From assembly GCA_029934815.1 (NCBI GenBank), contig JAOZLM010000182.1:1-5275 (forward strand): 5,275 bases of DNA, read 5' to 3'. A program made the position numbers and the translations under genes. Below the pieces are notes generated by a model that saw only the letters and a list, made by a program, of their open reading frames with translations, was not told the origin of the DNA and did no database searches. Below are positions 1 to 5,275 of this stretch, one piece after another. Every line of letters starts with the position of its first letter. Within the stretch, counting starts at the first letter, position 1. Source of the stretch: Desulfocapsa sp. Its GTDB lineage: Bacteria; Desulfobacterota; Desulfobulbia; Desulfobulbales; Desulfocapsaceae.

Positions 1-11
1 ACTTCTCTGTC

Positions 12-2153
12 TTACTCAAACTCTGCAGCCCATTCAGCCCACGATCCATCATGAACCTTCACATTCTCATATCCAAGATACTCAAGTACCATATATAACT
101 CTGCCGCCAGCATGTTGGTATTACAGGTGGTGATAATGGTTTTATCTCCTGACCCACTGCTGATTCCGGCATTGGAAAACAACCAGGCCAGACGTTTCGT
201 GGGATAGAGTTCTCCCTGGCTGTTGCGAAGGGTGTGCAATGGAAAACTGATAGCTTCCGGGACAGCACCACCTTTACCGGCAATATCACTTCTGACCATA
301 TCACCGTTGTGCTGGGCAACATTACGGCTATCAACAACAATGGCCTGACCGGATCCCATAAGTTCTATGATGTCATGATTGTTCACGAGAAGTTCAGGCG
401 AATTTGCAAGGGGATATTTTCTGGCTGTAACTTTTGGTGCGCGACCCTTAGCGGTTTTATAGCCCTTTTTTTGCCAGGATTCTATGGTGCCATCAAGAAA
501 TGAAATGTTTTTATGTCCAATCATTTGCAAGGCGAGAAAGGCGACGCCTCGCCCACTGTGCCCATCATCGTATATAACAACCCGTTTCTTCGGGGTCAGA
601 CCAAGGCGTGGTCCTGCTAACAGTTTTGCCAGTTTTTCGGCTGTCTGCATCATGTAGGGAGGAGACGCATCAGCAGGTGTTCGAAAGAGACAGAAACAGA
701 GGTGGTAGGCTCCGGGAATGTGAGCTTTCTCATACTGGTCTCTGGTACGGGTGTCAAGAATAACAAGATTCTTATCTCTTCTGTGCTTTTTCAGCCATTC
801 TACTGTTACCCGCATGGCAGGGTCGGACTGAGTGGGAGAGAGAATGAAAGATCGTTTTGCCTGCACAGGTCCGGGAATGTCGGCACTCTTTAGCGCAACG
901 TGTCTGTTGGTAACGATCATGTCAAAAGGCATGGAATCCTGAGTCAGAAAAAGTTCTTTATTGCCGTGACAATGGTTACAATCAGCACTTTGCCATGTCC
1001 TTCGCTGAATCGTGTGGGGCGATGCGCGTTTGTAGGTTGGCAATGCCGAGTAGTTCTTCATTTTGCCTATGCTGTCTTTGAATGTATCTCTTTGAACAGC
1101 TACTTCTCGTAACAGAACAAACCGAGGCCCTTTTTTGTCGGGATTTAACCCAATTTTAAACCCCTTAAATGAAGGTGAAGATTGTGAGTAGACTACTCCG
1201 TCTTTGTCAGTTCCAATATGACAGGAGTTGCAGTTCTGATAGGGAGCAGCATGGCATACTGCGCAGGAAACGTTTTTATGGAGCACATGCTCTGGCATCG
1301 GGCTATCACTGATTGTATCATGGCAATCAACACATTCAATTTTAGCGGAGAAATGATACCGGTTCTCGCCTTTCTCTGCAGCTGTATGTAATTCGTCTCC
1401 ACCATGACAACTGGTACAGGTCATATTGTATTTACGATAATGTATATCTCCACTTCCTTTTTTGCCGATAAAATCAGTACCGGTGGGAGAGGTATGGCAG
1501 GGTAAACATGTGTAAATAAAATTCGGTTTTTTACTGAAAAAGTGGCCTTTTTGTAAGCCACCACCGGCAACGTCAGGCCTGCTGACATGACACGAACCGC
1601 AACTGCCCTGATGACAGCTTAAACATTGCTTATCAAGGACTGTATCTTTTAGTTTTGTGAGCTGATCGGCGGAACATCTTTTGTCAAGAGTCTGGTACAA
1701 GGGAGCTGCCTGCATATGCAGAGAAGCGCTGCCGCTTTTGCTGATATCAGCATGACATTGACCGCAGGTAGCTTCGCTGTCAAGGCTTGGGTCGCTGACT
1801 AAACCTTCATGGGCGATGGCCGGGTCGTCACTGTCAGGATTACCCTGATGGCAGAGGTGACAGGGGATCTGTCCATGGGGAGATTGTAAAAAACCTTCGT
1901 CCACAAGCATTTTTTCGAACAAGTCAAAAGGTGCTTGTTTTACTCCGTATCCTTTTCCATGCTGCATGGGAGAGATTTCGGAATCGTCCTCACCAAACAT
2001 AATAGCATCTTCGGTAAGCTCATCCATAAGGCCACTGTCAGTATGACAGATGGCACATTGAGTGAGTTCGGCAGCGGTTGCAGGACTAAAAGATGGTGTT
2101 GCGAGTAGAAGCAGTGCTGAACACAAGAGTACAAAAGGTTTGGCAGAGAACAT
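12..2153 (-). CDS. Secreted undecaheme cytochrome c fused to tandem rhodanese (sulfurtransferase) domains
   Basis: A 713-residue exported protein with two halves. An N-terminal signal peptide (basic start, hydrophobic core around residues 6-19, likely Ala-type cleavage near 26-29) is followed by 11 CXXCH heme sites, starting at residues 33, 98, 130, 177, 185, 216, 246, 274, 297, 308 and 392. About 13 further histidines before residue 420 would suffice for mostly bis-His, electron-transfer hemes. The C-terminal ~265 residues form a two-domain rhodanese. Domain 1 (about 448-567) has HIPGA at 478-482 but Asp-Asp (529-530) where the catalytic Cys would be, so it should be inactive, as is usual for the first domain of thiosulfate/3-mercaptopyruvate sulfurtransferases. 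Domain 2 (about 587-710) keeps Cys677, in an unusual CNTNML loop, and a DGSWAEW end. The ATG at 2153 is chosen because AGGAG lies 6 nt upstream; the in-frame TTG at 2168 has no such site. The gene lies downstream of the barrel gene on the same strand. Domain calls are firm. Location (periplasm or cell surface) and substrate (thiosulfate, polysulfide or other sulfane sulfur) are inferred. Confidence 0.93.
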   Translation of the reverse strand: MFSAKPFVLLCSALLLLATPSFSPATAAELTQCAICHTDSGLMDELTEDAIMFGEDDSEISPMQHGKGYGVKQAPFDLFEKMLVDEGFLQSPHGQIPCHLCHQGNPDSDDPAIAHEGLVSDPSLDSEATCGQCHADISKSGSASLHMQAAPLYQTLDKRCSADQLTKLKDTVLDKQCLSCHQGSCGSCHVSRPDVAGGGLQKGHFFSKKPNFIYTCLPCHTSPTGTDFIGKKGSGDIHYRKYNMTCTSCHGGDELHTAAEKGENRYHFSAKIECVDCHDTISDSPMPEHVLHKNVSCAVCHAAPYQNCNSCHIGTDKDGVVYSQSSPSFKGFKIGLNPDKKGPRFVLLREVAVQRDTFKDSIGKMKNYSALPTYKRASPHTIQRRTWQSADCNHCHGNKELFLTQDSMPFDMIVTNRHVALKSADIPGPVQAKRSFILSPTQSDPAMRVTVEWLKKHRRDKNLVILDTRTRDQYEKAHIPGAYHLCFCLFRTPADASPPYMMQTAEKLAKLLAGPRLGLTPKKRVVIYDDGHSGRGVAFLALQMIGHKNISFLDGTIESWQKKGYKTAKGRAPKVTARKYPLANSPELLVNNHDIIELMGSGQAIVVDSRNVAQHNGDMVRSDIAGKGGAVPEAISFPLHTLRNSQGELYPTKRLAWLFSNAGISSGSGDKTIITTCNTNMLAAELYMVLEYLGYENVKVHDGSWAEWAAEFE

Positions 2154-2159
2154 GGATAT

Positions 2160-2164
2160 CTCCT
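2160..2164 (-). promoter_or_regulatory. Ribosome binding site deciding the cytochrome-rhodanese start
   Basis: On the minus strand AGGAG ends 6 nt before the ATG at 2153. It lies inside the extension that would be coding if translation began at the upstream TTG (2168), so it argues for the ATG start and a signal peptide beginning MFSAKPF. Confidence 0.8.
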
Positions 2165-2198
2165 GCAAGGCGTTATGAAGAGTGGGAATGGGAAAGAA

Positions 2199-2233
2199 AA
2201 GAGGCAGACCGATAGTAAACCGACCTGCCTCTT
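2199..2233 (-). terminator. Intergenic hairpin with U-rich tail between the barrel and cytochrome genes
   Basis: The minus-strand RNA can fold a 15-bp stem with a 5-nt loop. Nine outer pairs (AAGAGGCAG with CTGCCTCTT) are Watson-Crick and the inner six include three G-U wobbles. The run UUUUCUUU starts in the last two bases of the 3' arm and continues past it. The hairpin begins 32 nt after the barrel stop codon and ends 45 nt before the cytochrome ATG. The wobbles pair only in minus-strand RNA, so it is built to act in that transcript. It fits a rho-independent terminator, probably leaky because no convincing promoter fits in the remaining 45 nt; it could instead be a 3'-end stabiliser that keeps the upstream message more abundant. 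Confidence 0.72.
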
Positions 2234-2265
2234 CTGTAGCATGAACTGCTTAAAACAACTGTCTG

Positions 2266-4002
2266 TTACCAGCGGTATACAAGGTTCATGTAATAATTCC
2301 ACATGCTGTCGGTAACGGGCAGGAAGGAGTCAAGGGCGTTAAGATCCGCAATCTTGACAGGGGCACCCATGGGATTCCCGCTTCCTGAATAATCATAATC
2401 ATAATATTGAGCACCCATGGAGAGGGTGAGCTTGTTGCCAACCAGTGGGTGGTTGTAAAAGAGCTCGTATACAGAACCGCGTGTTGCGAGTTTTGATCCT
2501 GCGGGATTATCCTCGCCACCGGTAAAAGCAATCCAGTATTTGGAACCGTAGTTGTACTCAAATCCGATACTCGCTTCCCATGGAAGGAGAGTTTTTACAC
2601 CACCCCAGAACGAATAACCTGTACGGTTGTTTTGTTCGCCATTGGAGTTCAGTAAACCGTCGGTACCCATAAACTGCATCATTGCATTTGCTGAGATACC
2701 AGAAGGTTTTGCATAACTGAGTGCAAAGTCACCAAAGAAGCTGATATCTCCAATCTGTGTCTGTCCGAGCAGGGTAACAATATCAATAGAGCCAATATTA
2801 GATGTTGGTTCTGTACGGCTTATATAAGCGCCATCATTGGCAGCCATCTGGAACTGGTCATATCTGCCGTCGTTGTCTGCATCAAAACCGTTCAGAGTGA
2901 AAGGCTGAACCACAAGGCCGGTGAAACCATCAGTCACGTTAAATGCATGGGCATACATGTTGACGATCTTGCTATTCTCATCTTCGTAAAGATTGGCAAT
3001 CCAGCCGGCAAACTGCATATCATCAACATCTGAATTGTAGGACATGGAATAGGAATTTCCGGATCCGACACCTGATTCAAAGCCAACTCCCCAGCACATC
3101 TTGAAATTTGCACCGGGAATGCCGGTTACTTCGCCAAGGCCAAAGCCAAGTGACGCTCCATCAAACTGCCAGTTGATTCCGTGAGCCATGGGAGACCCGC
3201 CAACCATACTGGAGGTACTGAATTCTGAAGGGGCACCGCCAATGGCAGGACGTCGACCTAAGGAAAAATGGTAACCCACATCTCCCATATCGCCAAAATA
3301 AGTGAAAAATGCTCGTTCTACACGAAGAGCAGAGTCGCTTCCATTGGAGTGCACGTTGCCATCCATGGTCACAGCATTGGGGCCGCCGTTATACCACTTT
3401 ACTCCGGTAGAATCGCCAAATACTTTGGCTGCTGAAAGGCGACCAACAAAAGAGAGTGATCTGGTGGGTTTTGCTTTCAGATCAAGGCGAATACGGCTGG
3501 TAAATAAAGCATCATTGCTGATAGACTGTTTTTCAGCACCCTGCTGTCTGAACATGGCTTTGTACTGTTCCATGTCTGCAGCGGAAAACCGGGAGCCTGC
3601 CATGGCCATTTGGCCAATCTGAATCTGGGTTGCCATCGGCATGGTCTTCACATCCATGTGGATGGAATTAAACTGTGTTTCCAGCTCCACTCCCATTGTT
3701 ATCCGATCCATCGCTGTGTGTTTTTCGGCATCTCCAAGTCGTTCATCTATTTCATCAACTACATCCATTACCTCAGTTACCTGAGCATCCTGCTCTTCTT
3801 TCATTTCAAGACTCATATTCAACATCTCTTCAGCAGAAACAAGCCGGTCGTTAAGATCCATAACGATGTTTTTTAACATCTCAATCTCATTGATAAGCTC
3901 TTGTTGCGAAGGTGTTGCCTGACCACCGAAAGCCGTACCGGCAAACAGCTGTGCGGACATCAGAACACCGGCAAGACCGATCATTGTATAACGCTTTGTC
4001 AT
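2266..4002 (-). CDS. Outer-membrane beta-barrel (DUF3373-like porin) with N-terminal coiled coil
   Basis: A 578-residue protein exported to the outer membrane. Seen: a signal peptide of about 27 residues (MTKRYTMIGLAGVL..., cleavage near AFGG/QA). Next comes a charged heptad-like stretch at about 31-97 that should form a coiled coil, then a Met-rich segment (about 98-150). The rest is long alternating, aromatic- and Gly-rich beta sequence ending in Tyr-Arg-Trp, a typical C-terminal signal for the BAM machinery. The segment around NYGSKYW (484-490) followed by KLATRGSVYE resembles the DUF3373 family known from Campylobacterota and deltaproteobacteria; this is recognised from memory, not searched. 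A DADNDGRYD loop (374-382) matches the DxDxDGxxD calcium-binding pattern. An in-frame ATG at 4068 exists, but the likely transcription start falls on it and it would bury the signal peptide, so 4002 is preferred, although its ribosome site (AGAG) is weak. It is first in the minus-strand unit, ahead of the cytochrome-rhodanese gene, which suggests a partner role in passing solute or electrons. The specific function is unknown. Confidence 0.85.
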   Translation of the reverse strand: MTKRYTMIGLAGVLMSAQLFAGTAFGGQATPSQQELINEIEMLKNIVMDLNDRLVSAEEMLNMSLEMKEEQDAQVTEVMDVVDEIDERLGDAEKHTAMDRITMGVELETQFNSIHMDVKTMPMATQIQIGQMAMAGSRFSAADMEQYKAMFRQQGAEKQSISNDALFTSRIRLDLKAKPTRSLSFVGRLSAAKVFGDSTGVKWYNGGPNAVTMDGNVHSNGSDSALRVERAFFTYFGDMGDVGYHFSLGRRPAIGGAPSEFSTSSMVGGSPMAHGINWQFDGASLGFGLGEVTGIPGANFKMCWGVGFESGVGSGNSYSMSYNSDVDDMQFAGWIANLYEDENSKIVNMYAHAFNVTDGFTGLVVQPFTLNGFDADNDGRYDQFQMAANDGAYISRTEPTSNIGSIDIVTLLGQTQIGDISFFGDFALSYAKPSGISANAMMQFMGTDGLLNSNGEQNNRTGYSFWGGVKTLLPWEASIGFEYNYGSKYWIAFTGGEDNPAGSKLATRGSVYELFYNHPLVGNKLTLSMGAQYYDYDYSGSGNPMGAPVKIADLNALDSFLPVTDSMWNYYMNLVYRW

Positions 4003-4072
4003 GTTTTTTTCTCTGCAGAAGGATGATTGATGGTAACTATTACTAATTAAAGGTTTTTCTTTATCCATCTTA

Positions 4073-4102
4073 TTTTTAGTAGAGCTAAGGGCGCTTTGTC
4101 AA
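4073..4102 (-). promoter_or_regulatory. Sigma70-type promoter for the barrel-cytochrome unit
   Basis: On the minus strand a perfect TTGACA -35 (4097-4102) is followed after 18 nt by TAAAAA (4073-4078), a 4/6 match to the -10 consensus. The predicted transcription start is near 4066, giving a leader of about 64 nt before the ATG at 4002. Because the start falls on the upstream ATG (4066-4068), that codon is unlikely to be used. Confidence 0.6.
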
Positions 4103-4127
4103 GGAGAAAGGCAATTTTTAGCTAGGG

Positions 4128-4179
4128 TATAGGTAACTATAGGAATTCATTTAAAACTTAAATAGCTGTTATCTCAGCT
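4128..4179. promoter_or_regulatory. Cluster of small palindromes in the divergent control region
   Basis: Three inverted repeats sit side by side: TATAG-GTAA-CTATA (4128-4141), ATTTAA-AAC-TTAAAT (4149-4163) and AGCTG-TTATCT-CAGCT (4164-4179). They lie about 62-113 bp upstream of the predicted barrel-gene transcription start, a usual place for activator sites, and between the two divergent genes. A 9-bp word, GGTAACTAT, occurs at 4132-4140 and again at 4032-4040 in the barrel-gene leader. None matches a regulator consensus I recognise. AT-rich DNA yields such short palindromes by chance, so binding-site function is only a possibility. Confidence 0.3.
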
Positions 4180-4245
4180 CTGTCACCCTTATTCGTTTCA
4201 TTTCACAGAAAGAGGTGTTATAGTTTTCTTATTTTTGAATGTGGA

Positions 4246-4251
4246 TATAAG
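4246..4251 (+). promoter_or_regulatory. Possible -10 element for the heme sensor gene
   Basis: TATAAG, a 5/6 match to the -10 consensus, lies 36 nt before the sensor ATG, leaving a leader of about 30 nt. No convincing -35 is seen at the proper distance (GTTTTC at 4223-4228), so this promoter would be weak or activator dependent. Confidence 0.28.
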
Positions 4252-4276
4252 TTGTTAGGTTTTTAAGGTGAAAATG

Positions 4277-4281
4277 AGGAG
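4277..4281 (+). promoter_or_regulatory. Ribosome binding site of the heme sensor gene
   Basis: AGGAG within GAGGAGAGGG ends 6 nt before the ATG at 4288 and fixes that start. The ATG at 4274-4276 just upstream is out of frame. Confidence 0.8.
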
Positions 4282-4287
4282 AGGGAA

Positions 4288-5190
4288 ATGGGGATTAGAT
4301 CAAAATTTATTATAATTATTACGGTGTTGAGTTTGCTGGCAACCATCGCTATTGGTTACACGAGTTATATGCTGAGCCGGCAGAGTGCCATTGCAGAAGC
4401 GAAAAGTAAGGGCGAGATCATTTATAACTATATTAAAGCAAGTGGTAAATTTTTTGGTAAATATCAGTATCCGTTGATCATGGAAGATAACATGGATAAG
4501 GACAGGTTTATTCCTGAGTTGATGTCTAAATTTGTTGTTAGTCGTATGGAATTCGAGATTTTTCAGGAAACCCTCGAAGGATATCTCTTCAAACAGGCAA
4601 CTCTTGATCCTCTCTGGCCTGATAATAAGGCTGATGCTGATGAAAAGAAAGTGATTGCTTACTTTGAGGCCAACCCTGAAGCAGTAGAGTCACAGGGTAT
4701 GATGCAAAAAGGTGGGGATAATTATTTCTATACGGCACGACCCATCCGTATAGAGAAGGCTTTCTGTCTCACCTGTCATGGTGATCCGGCAGATGCTCCC
4801 GGTGACCAGCGTGATATTTATGGTACTGAAAATGGATATAACTGGTCCATGGGTGAAACGGTTGGTACTTCGATTGTTTATATTTCCATCTCTAAAGCCA
4901 TGGTAGATGCAAAACAGTCTGCCCTGAAGATTTTCACAGTGGGTATTGTTTGTTTACTGGTGACGATCATTTGTATTTGGATTTTCCTTGATCGTTCTGT
5001 TGTTGCTCCTATTATCAGACTGTCCGGGTCTGCAAAAGACATCAGTATTGGTAAAAACCTTTGTGATTCAATTCATACAGAGTCAAATGATGAAATTGGC
5101 GGCCTTGCTAATTCCATTGATCGTATGCGAATCAGTGTGAATAAGTTGCTGAAAAGAACATGCGGGCCGGGAAAAAAGAAAGGGATTTAA
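4288..5190 (+). CDS. Membrane heme sensor: Tll0287-like (DUF3365) domain plus HAMP, no output domain
   Basis: A 300-residue inner-membrane protein with the layout of a bacterial signal-transduction input module. Seen: TM1 at about 7-29, a periplasmic domain at about 30-213, TM2 at about 214-234 and a HAMP domain at about 235-288 (Pro241 after TM2, Asp-Glu-Ile-Gly at 268-271). The periplasmic part carries a single heme site, CLTCH at 160-164, in the setting ARPIRIEKAFCLTCHGDP, followed by a WSMGETVG segment. This matches the Tll0287-like/DUF3365 family, whose members bind one c-type heme and act as redox or ligand sensors. Proteins of this type are often fused to chemotaxis, histidine-kinase or GGDEF domains. 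Here the chain stops 12 residues after HAMP, so it must act through a partner, be a remnant, or belong to the short sensor-HAMP type. The tail (TCGPGKKKGI) may be frameshifted. It is divergent from the barrel-cytochrome pair, so a role in sensing redox state for that system is plausible but inferred. Confidence 0.87.
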   Translation: MGIRSKFIIIITVLSLLATIAIGYTSYMLSRQSAIAEAKSKGEIIYNYIKASGKFFGKYQYPLIMEDNMDKDRFIPELMSKFVVSRMEFEIFQETLEGYLFKQATLDPLWPDNKADADEKKVIAYFEANPEAVESQGMMQKGGDNYFYTARPIRIEKAFCLTCHGDPADAPGDQRDIYGTENGYNWSMGETVGTSIVYISISKAMVDAKQSALKIFTVGIVCLLVTIICIWIFLDRSVVAPIIRLSGSAKDISIGKNLCDSIHTESNDEIGGLANSIDRMRISVNKLLKRTCGPGKKKGI

Positions 5191-5214
5191 GACAATAAAA
5201 ACATGAAAATATTA

Positions 5215-5254
5215 CTTTTTACGAGTTTGTCAAATATGATAAACTCGTAAAAAG
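5215..5254 (+). repeat. Long near-perfect hairpin downstream of the sensor gene
   Basis: Arms at 5215-5232 and 5237-5254 pair over 18 bp (17 Watson-Crick and one G-U in plus-strand RNA) around a 4-nt loop, AATA. It lies 24 nt after the sensor stop codon. The outer pairs are U-run 5' and A-run 3', and no U-tract follows, so it does not look like a standard rho-independent terminator. It may still end or protect the sensor transcript, or form the end of a palindromic mobile repeat. Confidence 0.7.
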
Positions 5255-5275
5255 CTCCAGCGCTGTCATTCCGGA
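5255..5275. repeat. Possible start of an interspersed palindromic repeat, cut by the window edge
   Basis: Directly after the hairpin come AGCGCT (5259-5264) and GTCATTCCGGA, which ends in the palindrome TCCGGA at the last base. GTCATTCCGG resembles the opening of short dispersed palindromic repeats seen between genes in many proteobacteria, as I remember them. The second half would lie outside the window, so this cannot be confirmed here. Confidence 0.3.

Noticed and set aside
234..1112. Plus-strand open frames at 234-503, 702-893 and 900-1112
   Set aside because: They lie antisense to the cytochrome-rhodanese gene, show no recognisable domain, and are explained as shadows of its codon use.
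1193..1405. Minus-strand frame with Cys-rich sequence within the heme region
   Set aside because: It is another reading frame of the heme-motif region and has no CXXCH pattern or independent start signal.
2096..2120. Cys in the cytochrome signal peptide as a lipoprotein anchor
   Set aside because: The context LLCSALLLLA has hydrophobic core after the Cys and Leu rather than Gly/Ala/Ser before it, so it is not a lipobox.
2154..2168. TTG start five codons upstream of the cytochrome-rhodanese ATG
   Set aside because: The AGGAG ribosome site for the ATG lies inside this extension, and the TTG itself lacks a ribosome site; the ATG gives a normal signal peptide.
3302..3876. Plus-strand open frames at 3302-3622 and 3610-3876
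   Set aside because: They are antisense to the barrel gene, with no ribosome site or domain pattern noticed.
4003..4068. Longer start (ATG at 4066-4068) for the barrel gene
   Set aside because: No ribosome site precedes it, the predicted transcription start falls on it, and it would put 22 polar residues ahead of a normal signal peptide. Re-open if N-terminal peptides are found.
4003..4287. Sigma54 or FNR/CRP-type sites in the divergent region
   Set aside because: No TGGCAC-N5-TTGC, TTGAT-N4-ATCAA or TGTGA-N6-TCACA match was found by eye on either strand.
5215..5254. Hairpin as a standard rho-independent terminator for the sensor gene
   Set aside because: There is no U-tract after the stem in the plus-strand RNA; the U-run is on the 5' side. 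It is kept as a hairpin or repeat instead.
1..5275. CRISPR array, tRNA or rRNA genes
   Set aside because: No regularly spaced repeats, tRNA cloverleaf or rRNA-like sequence was seen.

Overview
The window looks like a chromosomal segment of a Gram-negative, anaerobic, cytochrome-rich bacterium. The gene content (a large multiheme c-type cytochrome, a DUF3373-like outer-membrane beta-barrel, and a membrane sensor with a covalent c-type heme) and the moderate base composition suggest a sulfur- or metal-cycling deltaproteobacterium in the broad sense (Desulfobulbales or Desulfuromonadales type). That placement is inferred from gene content alone; there is no rRNA or marker gene here.

Layout. Two genes are on the minus strand, read from about 4066 down to 12. 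First is an outer-membrane beta-barrel protein (2266-4002) with a signal peptide, an N-terminal coiled coil and a C-terminal aromatic residue. After a 112-bp gap holding a strong strand-specific hairpin comes a secreted protein (12-2153) that fuses an 11-heme cytochrome to a two-domain rhodanese (sulfurtransferase). On the plus strand, divergent from these, is a 300-residue two-TM sensor (4288-5190). It has a periplasmic Tll0287-like (DUF3365) heme domain with one CXXCH and a HAMP domain, but no output domain. The divergent intergenic region (4003-4287) holds a good sigma70-type promoter for the minus-strand pair and several small AT-rich palindromes. The right edge (5215-5275) has a near-perfect 18-bp hairpin without a U-tract and what looks like the start of an interspersed palindromic repeat cut off by the window end.

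How the parts may work together (inference). The fused cytochrome-rhodanese could take sulfane sulfur or thiosulfate/polysulfide at its C-terminal cysteine site and exchange electrons through its heme chain. The co-transcribed barrel could let substrate or electrons cross the outer membrane, and the divergent heme sensor could report periplasmic redox state. The fusion of 11 hemes to a tandem rhodanese with a non-canonical active-site loop, next to an outer-membrane barrel, is the most interesting item. Two upstream in-frame starts (TTG at 2168 and ATG at 4068) are rejected in favour of 2153 and 4002, on ribosome-binding-site, promoter and signal-peptide evidence.
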